Notes under the pieces: model-generated
The model's input: the letters and a program-made list of their open reading frames with translations, nothing else
What the model was told of the DNA's origin: nothing
Database searches by the model: none
Source of the DNA: Candidatus Heimdallarchaeota archaeon
GTDB taxonomy: Archaea; Asgardarchaeota; Heimdallarchaeia; Heimdallarchaeales; Kariarchaeaceae
Direction: 5' to 3'
NCBI GenBank assembly: GCA_026702845.1
Contig: JADCLS010000005.1
Coordinates: 1 to 64,000 of the forward strand
DNA length: 64,000 nt
Shown here: one piece after another, positions 9,792 to 18,342 of the stretch
How the letters are laid out: every line of letters begins with the position of its first letter
Position numbering within the stretch: the first letter of the stretch is position 1
Translations under genes and position numbers: made by a program

Positions 9792-10612
9792 TGTCCGTCA
9801 ATACAAGTATTAATATTCCACATCTTATCAACGAACTCATGAATATACAATCAACCTACAGGGCAAATGATGGCTCTGATATTCCAGCTCTGGGTCTTGG
9901 AACCTGGGATATGTATCATCATGATCTGAAACAGGCGGTATCTTGGGCCATTGAGACTGGCTATCGACACTTTGATACTGCCACCTACTACAAAAATGAG
10001 AAGGAACTGGGTGAGGCATTACGAGCATCAGAAGTATCGCGAGATGATTTATTTGTCACGACAAAATTGAGACCTTCTGATTTTTCTCGTGCCAAGCAAG
10101 CATTCGAATCCAGTTATAATGCACTTGATCTGGAGTATATCGATCTATACCTCATTCACTGGCCATCTGGCAAAAAGGAAACCAATGAAGCCTGGAAAAT
10201 ATTGCTAGAGCTGGAAAAGGATGATCGTTTACGATCCATAGGTGTATCAAACTACTCTATCAAACAACTTGAAGAACTGAAGTCTCTGGGAGATACCATT
10301 CCTGTAACTAATCAAGTTGAGTTTCATCCATGGATATTTGATGCTGAGTTACTTGATTACTGCAAATCCGAGAATATCCTGCTGACAGCATACAGCCCCT
10401 TGACTGAGGCCAAACGTCTGAGAGATAAAAGGCTTTCTGAGTTGGCTGCTGCCTATCGAAAATCTCCTGCTCAGATCCTCCTGAGGTGGGCTTTGCAGCA
10501 TGGAACAATCATCATACCCAAATCCTCTAATGAGAATAGAATAAAGGAGAATGCTTCAATTTTTGATTTTACATTAACTGGTTCTGATATGGAATTACTC
10601 AATCAATTCTGA
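9791..10612 (+). CDS. Aldo/keto reductase
   Basis: A 273-residue NAD(P)H-dependent oxidoreductase of the AKR superfamily with a single TIM-barrel. The catalytic tetrad is visible: Asp in RHFDTA, Tyr in TYYKNE, Lys in VTTKL and His in LIHWPSG. The C-terminal cofactor motif reads IIPKSSNENRIKEN, as in enzymes of the 2,5-diketogluconate reductase group. The length is typical. The ATG overlaps the GluRS stop by one base, and a second in-frame ATG lies at 9839 just before the barrel sequence, which could be the true start. The physiological carbonyl substrate is unknown. It converges on the acetyltransferase gene with a 10-bp overlap at the 3' ends. Confidence 0.9.
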   Translation: MSVNTSINIPHLINELMNIQSTYRANDGSDIPALGLGTWDMYHHDLKQAVSWAIETGYRHFDTATYYKNEKELGEALRASEVSRDDLFVTTKLRPSDFSRAKQAFESSYNALDLEYIDLYLIHWPSGKKETNEAWKILLELEKDDRLRSIGVSNYSIKQLEELKSLGDTIPVTNQVEFHPWIFDAELLDYCKSENILLTAYSPLTEAKRLRDKRLSELAAAYRKSPAQILLRWALQHGTIIIPKSSNENRIKENASIFDFTLTGSDMELLNQF

Positions 10613-11091
10613 GTTAGATCCAGGGTCATAAGTACAGCGTTCTCTCCATCTGCATAATATCTTGTTAGTAGTTTGGCTTTGATAAAATTGAACCTGAAGT
10701 ACATCTCGATGGCTGGGATATTACTCTCCCTGACTTCCAACTCGATAGATTCTATGCCTCCGATGGCCTTGGTTTTGGCAAGGGAATCTTCCATCATTTT
10801 CCTGCCCAGCCCCAATCTTCTATGCTCGTTGAGTACAGCCACAGATATGATATGACCCTTGGTGAACCCAGCATTTCTTGAAAAGAAGGAGCGATTACCC
10901 TCTAACCGCATTATCAAGTATCCCACTACCTTACCATCCAGCAGGACTACACTGCTTGTATCTTTCCAAGTTTGAATGAGATCTATAAAATATGCAACCG
11001 GATAATTTTCAGGCAAACTTTTCCTGTTTATTGCCACTATCGCATTGAGATCATCAATAGAAGGACTTCTTACTTGAATTGTAGAAATCAT
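10603..11091 (-). CDS. rimI: GNAT N-terminal protein acetyltransferase (RimI/Ard1-like)
   Basis: A 162-residue single GNAT domain that transfers acetyl from acetyl-CoA, in this subfamily to protein N-terminal amines. Motif A reads RRLGLGRKMM (the R-x-x-G-x-G/A CoA pyrophosphate loop), preceded by the strand HIISVAVL. The C-terminal YYADGENAVLM is the signature of archaeal Ard1/Naa10-type enzymes. The substrate-loop region contains LPENYP, also typical. Archaeal homologues act broadly on Ser/Ala/Met N-termini. It is convergent with the aldo/keto reductase. Confidence 0.88.
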   Translation of the reverse strand: MISTIQVRSPSIDDLNAIVAINRKSLPENYPVAYFIDLIQTWKDTSSVVLLDGKVVGYLIMRLEGNRSFFSRNAGFTKGHIISVAVLNEHRRLGLGRKMMEDSLAKTKAIGGIESIELEVRESNIPAIEMYFRFNFIKAKLLTRYYADGENAVLMTLDLTQN

Positions 11092-11267
11092 AGTCTAATC
11101 TGATATATAGTAGATATGAATTAAAGTAAATCGATATTGAAAGTCATATTTACTAGAAATATTTTAGTGTAATTGTTATTCATAGTGATAATTCGAGCGT
11201 AATGGTGCGTAGTTGTATGCTAACTTCACAAGTATTTATAGACGTGGAGTTATGCAATTGGTTTGAA

Positions 11268-12572
11268 ATGACAGAATACAAGATTTGCTGGAGTTGTTCA
11301 AAACGAACCAGAGTTGTCGAGACTGAGTTCAGCAAGCGTTGTGAATTCTGTTATGCAGAGTTTAAAGGAGAACAGGATCAAACCAGGGATGAATCAGGAG
11401 TGCAGATCATCGAACAGATCCAGCTTAAACTTGATGGTGAGTTGAAAGGAACGTATACAAAGGCTGATTTTAAGAAATTGATTGATGGCTTGTATACCCT
11501 TAAACGAATAGTACCAAATAAATCTCCCATCTTATTGGTATCTCCTATCGAGGGGGTTGATGATGCCTATGATCAGCTGTACAAACGGGTAAATACCTTC
11601 CTACCTGGTTTAAAACCTATTCTGGAAAACTCAGCACTCTCTGGGGGAACTGTGTACATGATTCGATTTGTCTATGAGTACACCATTGGTAGTCCCTATC
11701 GGAGAATAAGCTGGTTACTCTTTGTGTTCACCTTGCTCTCCTCCTTTCTTGCAGGTATCTACAACTATTCTTATCTACAGAAATCACTGGGTGTTGCCTT
11801 GGTTAATGATTTTGGAGGTTTTGAATTCAGCAAAGAATCCATGATCTATTCTCTTCAATTTGCAGGTACATTGATTGGTATTCTGGTGCTCAAAGATTTC
11901 CAATCAATCGTGGCCATGATCAAGAAGCAATCCAGTGAGCTGATCTCTTTCTTTATTCCCGTGCCACCGGTATTCGAGCTGGGAACAGTTGGGTCACTTC
12001 TTAGATTACGCAGAGTTCCCTTAAACAGAAAAAATTTGTTTTATGCTTCATTCACCGGTCCATTTTTCTCATGGATTGGATCCCTTGTCATCTTTGTTAT
12101 GGGACTAAGTATGACAGAATTTGCCAAGAATGATTATGGTCAGCATTCCATTGTCTTCACCAATGAGTACCAATCCTTGATACTCAATATCCTGATGAAA
12201 TTATTTCTAGGTACAGCTGAAACTGGCAACTATGTACTGCATCCCATCGCTCTCGCCGGCCTTGCAGGTTTGTATATCAATGGATTAAACCTACTCCCTC
12301 TGGCAAGTTTCAATGGGGGATATATGCTCCGTGCAATAGGAGGGGCCATAGTACATCGAGTGATAACTTCTGTGTTGTTGATGACGATGTTGTTTTTCTT
12401 CTTCTTCTTCATGCAACCATTGATTTTCCTAGGTATTACTGTTATTATGATCAATGCCAGAATGGGAACACCTGATGTGTTAAATGATCTGAAAAAAGTG
12501 ACTATTCTGGAGAAAATTCTCTTTATACTCTCCAGCATTCTTGCCATCATCAGTTTTCCCATGATAATTTAA
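11268..12572 (+). CDS. Site-2-protease-like (M50/EGY family) membrane pseudoprotease
   Basis: A 434-residue protein. It starts with a short zinc-ribbon (CWSC ... CEFC, residues 5-27), then a soluble domain to about 145, then a polytopic membrane region. The core follows the plant/cyanobacterial EGY-type site-2 protease layout: a hydrophobic segment, FFIPVPP, a GTVGS turn, PLNRKNLF, a GP-containing segment, HPIALAG and NLLPL. The zinc site is missing: the place of HExxH before FFIPVPP reads KDFQS (209-213), and the LDGG third-ligand motif reads FNGG (N349). It should therefore lack protease activity, as reported for plant EGY3. ATG 11268 was chosen because it directly precedes the zinc-ribbon; the upstream in-frame start adds 22 residues without similarity. 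Confidence 0.75.
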   Translation: MTEYKICWSCSKRTRVVETEFSKRCEFCYAEFKGEQDQTRDESGVQIIEQIQLKLDGELKGTYTKADFKKLIDGLYTLKRIVPNKSPILLVSPIEGVDDAYDQLYKRVNTFLPGLKPILENSALSGGTVYMIRFVYEYTIGSPYRRISWLLFVFTLLSSFLAGIYNYSYLQKSLGVALVNDFGGFEFSKESMIYSLQFAGTLIGILVLKDFQSIVAMIKKQSSELISFFIPVPPVFELGTVGSLLRLRRVPLNRKNLFYASFTGPFFSWIGSLVIFVMGLSMTEFAKNDYGQHSIVFTNEYQSLILNILMKLFLGTAETGNYVLHPIALAGLAGLYINGLNLLPLASFNGGYMLRAIGGAIVHRVITSVLLMTMLFFFFFFMQPLIFLGITVIMINARMGTPDVLNDLKKVTILEKILFILSSILAIISFPMII

Positions 12573-12629
12573 CTAATACGCCAAAGGAATAATGATAGTT
12601 TTATTAGGCTTTACAAGGAGTTTCAATTA

Positions 12630-13739
12630 GTGAAATTAAAGAAAAAAACAGTAGAACAGGTGAATTTTGGTGTATTCATCCTATTAGTTGTTATCGTGGT
12701 TTTGATTAACACAACGTCAATCCTTCCTATCAATATGGTTGTCATTGATAATCCAGATCCTAACTCTATGTGGCCTACGTATTTTCAAGGAGATATTTTT
12801 CTAATCTCCAATTTTGGACCAGAAGATATTGAGATTGGTGATGTCATCGTCTACACCAGTCCCAGTTCACAATCCAACATCATTCACCGAGTTTTTGATA
12901 TCATTATTGAGAATGGAGAATATGCATTCAGGGTTAAAGGAGACAATGCTTTAACTAATTCTGCCATAGACCAACCCAATGGAAACTCAATGATCCCATA
13001 TGATAGTATTCTGGGAAAAGTGGTGGTGAGGATACCTGAAATTGGTCATCTCTCACTGGCCATACAGATCAATCCTGTTATCAAGACCTTAACCCTCGTA
13101 TTTGCCATCATTCTTGCCTTGACTATCATTGTCTGGCCAGAGGAGAAAGAGGATGAGGATAAAGATGCCATGGTTGAGCTAAACAAAGAAACTATAGTGA
13201 AAAAAATAAATCATCTCGGTGCCCCAATTCTCAGTTTATATACTGCGGGAGGAAAAAAACGAATTGGACTTATTCTTGCATCACTATTAATAATAATTCT
13301 CATCATCTCACCCTTATTTGTGACTGGATTTATGTCTACAACCCATGCTCAGGCAGAGACAGGAATAACTGGTGTGACCTTTGATAGACCTGTAGAGCAG
13401 CACGATATAGGAGTTCCCAATGTTGAGCTTTTCATCTATATTCAAACAAGAGTGTCACTGTATGATGCTTCTGGTGATTTCGAGTCTCTTGATTGGTACA
13501 CGATCAGAGTGTACACAGATAATGCAGATGAGAATACGTTAATCAGCGAGACCACTTGGAAAACACTGCGAGATATACGAGGAGCAGTGATGGTTGGATC
13601 AGTGATTTTGATACATAACCAAGATGTTCCAGTTAATGGTACTGAACTATTCGTGGATATCGAGTATCATATTGATCGACTCTTTGGTGATATTGTGGAT
13701 CATTACACCACATCTTTCATATTATACCATGAGATTTAA
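12630..13739 (+). CDS. Sec11-type signal peptidase I with long C-terminal exported extension
   Basis: A 369-residue membrane protein. Residues 12-32 are a membrane anchor; the S26B catalytic domain follows with Ser in NSMWP (S46), His in IIHRV (H86, replacing the bacterial Lys) and Asp in KGDNA (D105). These enzymes remove signal peptides on the outer face of the membrane. A second TM segment lies at about 150-167 and a third at about 210-230. The third is followed by THAQA, resembling a signal-peptide cleavage site, then about 130 residues of beta-rich exported sequence with no family I recognise. Most archaeal homologues end after the second TM, so the extension is unusual. Start GTG 12630 is supported by AAGGAG ten bases upstream (12615-12620). 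Confidence 0.85.
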   Translation: MKLKKKTVEQVNFGVFILLVVIVVLINTTSILPINMVVIDNPDPNSMWPTYFQGDIFLISNFGPEDIEIGDVIVYTSPSSQSNIIHRVFDIIIENGEYAFRVKGDNALTNSAIDQPNGNSMIPYDSILGKVVVRIPEIGHLSLAIQINPVIKTLTLVFAIILALTIIVWPEEKEDEDKDAMVELNKETIVKKINHLGAPILSLYTAGGKKRIGLILASLLIIILIISPLFVTGFMSTTHAQAETGITGVTFDRPVEQHDIGVPNVELFIYIQTRVSLYDASGDFESLDWYTIRVYTDNADENTLISETTWKTLRDIRGAVMVGSVILIHNQDVPVNGTELFVDIEYHIDRLFGDIVDHYTTSFILYHEI

Positions 13740-13945
13740 CTATTCAACTGAGTTATAGATAAATTGATCAAGTAGCATTTACTTAGTTCTTATTCCGTAC
13801 AATACTATTTTTGTGAATTCACATCCAAAAATCATTCGAAGTTCGTCATTGATAGAAAAATTGATGTAAATATCTAATCTTCGATCAATACACAACAAAG
13901 TTTATTAATAAAAACAGGATAACACCATACTATCTTGTAATTATA

Positions 13946-13966
13946 ATTCACTGATCATCAGTGAAT
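13946..13966. promoter_or_regulatory. 21-bp perfect palindrome between TATA box and pilin start
   Basis: ATTCACTGAT-C-ATCAGTGAAT is a perfect 10-bp inverted repeat with a one-base centre. It lies directly downstream of a TATA-like TTATAA (13941-13946) and 21 bp before ATG 13988 of the pilin. A protein bound here would cover the region between TATA and transcription start, which is where archaeal repressors act. The binding factor is unknown. Confidence 0.7.
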
Positions 13967-13987
13967 AAAACAAGAAGTGATGAAATC

Positions 13988-14428
13988 ATGAAATTAAATA
14001 AGAGAGCTGTTTCCCCAGTTATCGCAGTCGTCCTTCTGATTGCTCTAACTGTCGCTGCTGCCGCAATTATTTGGGCAATATCTTCCGATCTTCTCGGAAC
14101 CGGAACCGTATCATTTGTAGCTAGCACTACAACTGCTGATGCTGCAACTGTCGCTGGTGGTGATGCCACCTGGACTGGAAAAATCACTGTTAGTTCTGCA
14201 GTATCCCTAACAAAAGTAGAAGTAGTCATTTCTGGCCTTACCACAGTAGAATCAGACGAAACCACGGCAGCTGCGGTGGCATTAACTAGTGGTGATAATA
14301 TCGAGACCTTCACCTTCGCCAGTGAACTTGCTGAGACCCTTACCGGTTCTGGAATTATCTATTTCTACTACACCCCCGAGGGTGGAGATTCAGAATCTGT
14401 ATACGAGTTATCTGTAACCTTCACATAA
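13988..14428 (+). CDS. Archaeal type IV pilin-like protein
   Basis: A 146-residue secreted or surface-filament subunit. The N-terminus KLNKRAVSPVIAVVLLIALTV is a class III signal peptide (basic n-region, cleavage before the hydrophobic helix, conserved AVSPVIA) as in archaeal pilins of the DUF1628/Pilin_N type. The rest is Thr/Ala/Ser-rich beta sequence. Processing would be by a PibD-type prepilin peptidase, not by the adjacent Sec11-type enzyme. I chose ATG 13988; the open frame extends nine codons upstream, into the palindrome. No pilus ATPase or platform gene is in the window. A perfect 21-bp palindrome overlaps its promoter. Confidence 0.85.
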   Translation: MKLNKRAVSPVIAVVLLIALTVAAAAIIWAISSDLLGTGTVSFVASTTTADAATVAGGDATWTGKITVSSAVSLTKVEVVISGLTTVESDETTAAAVALTSGDNIETFTFASELAETLTGSGIIYFYYTPEGGDSESVYELSVTFT

Positions 14429-14585
14429 ACAATTAAGCTATAACTAATCAATTACATCTATTATCACATTCCCATTATCAACATTTATTCTCACATGATG
14501 TTGTAATCATCATAATTTTTCATAAATATCAAGTGCAACACAAACAAGATTATATTAACTAATTTTTCAACAGGCATGTAGTACA

Positions 14586-15146
14586 ATGAAACGTGGTTTA
14601 CTATTTATCACCATATTCCTATTAATCCTTGTAAATTCCATGTCTGTGCAGGCAGTCACAGAGACAAGTTATGGAAATCCTCCAAGAGCAGGAGAGCCAA
14701 TACTGAGTGTGATGAAATGGGTATCAGCAGATGAAGTAGTTCTAGGTGAATCCATAACCGTTTATGTGAACATCACCAACTGGTCTGAGGAGTCTGCCTA
14801 TAACATGAGTATTACTGAACCTATCTTCAGTGATTGGGCAAGTTCGGACTTTATTGGATATGATGATTATGTATATACCCGTATTGATAGTAATGCTTCT
14901 GTCAGTTATCAGTATACACTGACCCTGAAAAATGAGGGTAATTATATTATCGAACCCACAGAGATAGAGTATGTGGATCGTAATGGAACTGTGTTCCATG
15001 CCAGGTCATCTTTTCAATCTGTTGATGTGTATATTGAGGAACCATTACCAGAATTAGATGAGTACTGGACGGCAATTTTCTGGTGGTCAATAGGGATTGT
15101 TTTAGTGCCTACCCTCCTAAGATATGGATTGCGATTCAAGAAATAG
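14586..15146 (+). CDS. Single-pass membrane protein resembling TRAP-beta (SSR2)
   Basis: A 186-residue type I membrane protein: signal peptide 1-23 (cleavage after VQA), one Ig/CARDB-like beta domain (35-150) and a TM helix (about 160-180) with a short basic cytosolic end (RFKK). The domain order, length and local features resemble eukaryotic translocon-associated protein beta: SxExVxxGESITVYVNITN near the start, an N-glycan-like NAS before a strand, a GNYIIEPTEIEY strand like GYFNFTSATITY, and an aromatic/acidic segment before the TM. Generic CARDB adhesin domains are the alternative. It sits 10 bp before get3, so it is probably co-transcribed with a membrane-protein targeting factor, which supports a role at the translocon. 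Homology needs a profile search. Confidence 0.55.
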   Translation: MKRGLLFITIFLLILVNSMSVQAVTETSYGNPPRAGEPILSVMKWVSADEVVLGESITVYVNITNWSEESAYNMSITEPIFSDWASSDFIGYDDYVYTRIDSNASVSYQYTLTLKNEGNYIIEPTEIEYVDRNGTVFHARSSFQSVDVYIEEPLPELDEYWTAIFWWSIGIVLVPTLLRYGLRFKK

Positions 15147-15155
15147 TGATGTCCA

Positions 15156-16145
15156 ATGGTAATTGAGAATTTAATTGAGAACAAAAACCGACGTTTCATC
15201 ATCGTAGGTGGTAAAGGAGGCGTGGGAAAAACCTCAATCTCCGCATCAATTGCAGTAGCTCTGGCCAGTAGAGGTCAGAAAACCCTAATTATTTCCACAG
15301 ATCCTGCACATTCATTATCAGACTCTCTTGATCAAGATATTTCTGGTGGTGATATTATCAAAATAAATATGATTGATAACCTCTATGGTATGGAGATCAA
15401 TCCCCAAGAGGGTACTGCTGATTTGAAGGCCATGGCTGGGATGGAGGAAGATACAAAAGTAGTGGATGATCTTGTTAGTGGGCTGAATACTATGGGTATA
15501 GGCTTTGAGGATTTCAGTGGATTGATGGATACGCTTCCACCAGGAGTTGATGAAGCCATTGCTCTATCCAAGGTAATACAGATCATTGATCATAAGGAAT
15601 ATCAGGATTTTGAGCGAATCATCTTTGATACAGCACCCACAGGACATACATTGAGAATGTTATCACTACCTGAATTTCTAGACAGTTTCATGGGTAAATT
15701 GATTAAACTCCGTGTGAAAATGAGTAATTTTGGTAATGCTATCAAATCACTATTTGGAGGGCCTGTGGAGAAGGATAATTCTCTGGAATTGATGGAGAAA
15801 TTGAAGGGAAATATTGTCAAAGTTAAGGATCTGTTCAGAAATGAACAGAGCACCGAATTCATGATTGCCTCCATACCCACCATCATGGCTATCAATGAGA
15901 GCATTAGATTATCAGAAGCACTAAAAATCGAGCAGATCAAGGTGAAGGAGGTACTCATCAATCAGATCCTGCCTGAAAATACAGAGTGCAAATTCTGCTC
16001 CGTTAGATCAAAAGGACAGCAGGATAATCTGAAATTCATCCGTGAACAGTTTTCAGAGTATAATATTACCGAGATCCCTTTCTTTGATACTGAAATCAGA
16101 GGATTTGAAGGCTTAACCCTCATGGGAAATACAATTCTAGCATAA
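15156..16145 (+). CDS. get3: Get3/ArsA-family tail-anchored protein targeting ATPase
   Basis: A 329-residue cytosolic P-loop ATPase of the SIMIBI class. Motifs: deviant Walker A GGKGGVGKTS (residues about 15-24), STDPAHSLSD (switch I with catalytic Asp), FDTAPTGHTLRML (switch II), a Met-rich helical region (MAGMEED, LMDTLPPG), and the zinc CxxC (ECKFCSVR) that holds the Get3 homodimer and favours Get3 over ArsA. Single-domain length fits Get3 rather than duplicated bacterial ArsA. Get3 binds TM segments of tail-anchored proteins and delivers them to the membrane. It follows the TRAP-beta-like gene by 10 bp and precedes aroC by 25 bp. Confidence 0.93.
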   Translation: MVIENLIENKNRRFIIVGGKGGVGKTSISASIAVALASRGQKTLIISTDPAHSLSDSLDQDISGGDIIKINMIDNLYGMEINPQEGTADLKAMAGMEEDTKVVDDLVSGLNTMGIGFEDFSGLMDTLPPGVDEAIALSKVIQIIDHKEYQDFERIIFDTAPTGHTLRMLSLPEFLDSFMGKLIKLRVKMSNFGNAIKSLFGGPVEKDNSLELMEKLKGNIVKVKDLFRNEQSTEFMIASIPTIMAINESIRLSEALKIEQIKVKEVLINQILPENTECKFCSVRSKGQQDNLKFIREQFSEYNITEIPFFDTEIRGFEGLTLMGNTILA

Positions 16146-16169
16146 TTATACCGCACATACAGTATCTTA

Positions 16170-17261
16170 TTGAGCAATAACATTTTGCATGCACTTGTGC
16201 ACCAGATAGGTCAACGATTTCAGATCACCCTCATTGGCTCATCTCATGGTAATTTGGTTGGAGCTAGTATTCAGGGAGTTCCACCAGGTATACACATCGA
16301 TACTACCTGGATTAGCAAACGCTTATCACAGCGCCGTCCTGGACAATCTGCAATCACTACACAAAGAGATGAGAAGGATGAACTGATCCTTGAAACAGGA
16401 ATTATTGATGGAATTACCACAGGTGAACCCATTTTAGCTTATACTCGAAATCGAGATGTTGATTCTACATATTATGATGAGATACGCCATACTCCCAGAC
16501 CGGGTCATGCAGATTATCCCGCTGAGGTCAAATATAAAGGTTTTCAGGATCATCGTGGAAGTGGTAGGTTCTCTGGTAGAATGACAATTGGCTTGGTAAT
16601 TGCCGGGGCAATTGCTGAACAGATTCTGCAGAACAAGGGAATCAGTACTATTTCATACACAAAAGAGCTTGGTGGAATTGAGGCAAAGGTGCTACAACTT
16701 GAGGATGAAGTGATACAGGCTAATCTAACCCGTAGTGCCGACCCCTCGGTTGTTAATCAACAGATCGCCTTGATAGAACAACTACGAGAAGAGGGTGATA
16801 GCTGCGGTGGTATTGTGGAGACTGTGATTTCAGGACTTCCAGTGGGAGTGGGTGAACCATTTTTCTATTCCATAGAGTCTAGCCTTGCCCAGATGCTCTT
16901 TTCCATTCCTGCAGTCAAGGCTGTGGAGTTTGGCATGGGTTTTGCAGCAGCTAGAAGCAGGGGTAGTGTGCACAATGATGGTTTTTATCTTGATCCGGGT
17001 GTAAAAACCCGAACAAATCATGCAGGTGGAATTCTAGGTGGTTTGAGTACAGGCATGCCCGTCACATTCAGAGTTGGCATCAAACCCACCTCATCCATTG
17101 CAAAAATTCAGGATACGGTTGATCTCAATACCATGAGAGAAACCACTATCAAGGTACGTGGTAGGCATGATCCATGTATCGTACCACGGGTAGTACCTGT
17201 GGTACAGGCAGCCACTAATGCTGTGATCTTAGATTTAATGTTACTAGGAGGATTTATATGA
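16170..17261 (+). CDS. aroC: Chorismate synthase
   Basis: A 363-residue enzyme converting 5-enolpyruvylshikimate-3-phosphate to chorismate with reduced FMN. Signatures: GSSHGNLVGA near the N-terminus, TRNRDVDSTYYD, RPGHADY, DHRGSGRFSGRMT, RSRGSVHND, GGILGGLSTGMP and RHDPCIVPR. The length is normal. No Met occurs near the expected N-terminus, so TTG 16170 is the likely start, 25 bp after get3. Its stop overlaps the asd ATG (ATGA), so the two are translationally coupled. Confidence 0.96.
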   Translation: MSNNILHALVHQIGQRFQITLIGSSHGNLVGASIQGVPPGIHIDTTWISKRLSQRRPGQSAITTQRDEKDELILETGIIDGITTGEPILAYTRNRDVDSTYYDEIRHTPRPGHADYPAEVKYKGFQDHRGSGRFSGRMTIGLVIAGAIAEQILQNKGISTISYTKELGGIEAKVLQLEDEVIQANLTRSADPSVVNQQIALIEQLREEGDSCGGIVETVISGLPVGVGEPFFYSIESSLAQMLFSIPAVKAVEFGMGFAAARSRGSVHNDGFYLDPGVKTRTNHAGGILGGLSTGMPVTFRVGIKPTSSIAKIQDTVDLNTMRETTIKVRGRHDPCIVPRVVPVVQAATNAVILDLMLLGGFI

Positions 17262-18286
17262 AACGCGTAGTTGTACTTGGTGCATCGGGATTAATTGGTC
17301 AGCAATTTGCAAGGATGATTGCCTTGCATCCAAAGCTGGAATTGGCTGGATTATATGCCTCAGCTCGTTCTGCTGAAAAAACTCTGAGGAATTTATGGAA
17401 TTTACCCTTCTATGACTATCCCTTTGATGAAGATATCACTTTGAAAAACATGGATTCTATTGATATGGATTTTGATATAGCCTTTTCTGGTTTACCTGCA
17501 GATATTGGTAGACAGGTGGAGGGTAGGTTACGAACAGAGGGAAAAGCAGTATTCTCCAATTCCAGTGCCTACAGGATGGATGATGATGTACCAATTCTGA
17601 TTCCTGAGATCAATGCAGAGCATCTAGAGCTGGCAAAAATGCAGCAGGATCAATATGGGGGATTTATCATCACCAATGCTAACTGTTCAGTTACTGGTGC
17701 ATCATTATACCTCGATGCCATCAACCGAAAATTTCCCATTCAAACTGCCATCATCAGTACTTATCAAGCAATGTCTGGTGCGGGGATTAGAGGAGTATCT
17801 GGGGTGCAGATCATGGATAATATCATTCCCTATATCGCAAAGGAGGAGGGAAAGATGGAGGAGGAGGGAAAGAAAATACTAGGAAAAATAGCTGATAACA
17901 GGGTTATACCCTCTGATATTGATATTATTGCCAATTGTGCACGAGTACCGGTGATTGATGGCCATCTTGAATCAATTACTACTGTTGTAGATGGTATTTA
18001 TGAGCAGGAGGAGGTGATCAATCACCTGAAGGCCTTGACCAGTCCATTATCAGAGATTGCTGCACCAAAACCACATTTGAGGTATATCGATGGTATTGCA
18101 CCACAACCTCGTATCCATAGATTTCTCGGTGAGGGAATTCTAGAGGGGATGAGTACTCTGGTGGGAAGGACAAGAGTGCATCAACTACACATCTCAAGCT
18201 TTGTGCTGGTGCATAATACCATCAGAGGAGGAGCTGGGGGATCGGTGCTCAATGCTGAGCTTGCCATGAATACTCTGAAGATCTAG
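17258..18286 (+). CDS. asd: Aspartate-semialdehyde dehydrogenase (archaeal/fungal type)
   Basis: A 342-residue NADPH-dependent enzyme making aspartate semialdehyde from aspartyl phosphate. Seen: Rossmann motif VVLGASGLIGQ at the N-terminus, catalytic Cys in NANCSVTGA, the IISTYQAMSGAG loop, and the His of RTRVHQLH. The insertion pattern (EEEGKKILGK) matches the archaeal/yeast class. The start is secure: ATG 17258 has AGGAGGA (17246-17252) at good spacing and overlaps the aroC stop. With aroC before and lysC after, it links lysine/threonine/methionine synthesis to the archaeal shikimate route, in which aspartate semialdehyde is also a precursor. Confidence 0.96.
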   Translation: MKRVVVLGASGLIGQQFARMIALHPKLELAGLYASARSAEKTLRNLWNLPFYDYPFDEDITLKNMDSIDMDFDIAFSGLPADIGRQVEGRLRTEGKAVFSNSSAYRMDDDVPILIPEINAEHLELAKMQQDQYGGFIITNANCSVTGASLYLDAINRKFPIQTAIISTYQAMSGAGIRGVSGVQIMDNIIPYIAKEEGKMEEEGKKILGKIADNRVIPSDIDIIANCARVPVIDGHLESITTVVDGIYEQEEVINHLKALTSPLSEIAAPKPHLRYIDGIAPQPRIHRFLGEGILEGMSTLVGRTRVHQLHISSFVLVHNTIRGGAGGSVLNAELAMNTLKI

Positions 18287-18342
18287 TCTAATATCCCAAT
18301 CATAATCTCTACCTTTGTAAACTAATTCATATTACTCACCAT

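Noticed and set aside
13961..13987. Upstream start of the pilin gene
   Set aside because: It would start inside the 21-bp palindrome and put nine extra residues before the class III signal peptide.
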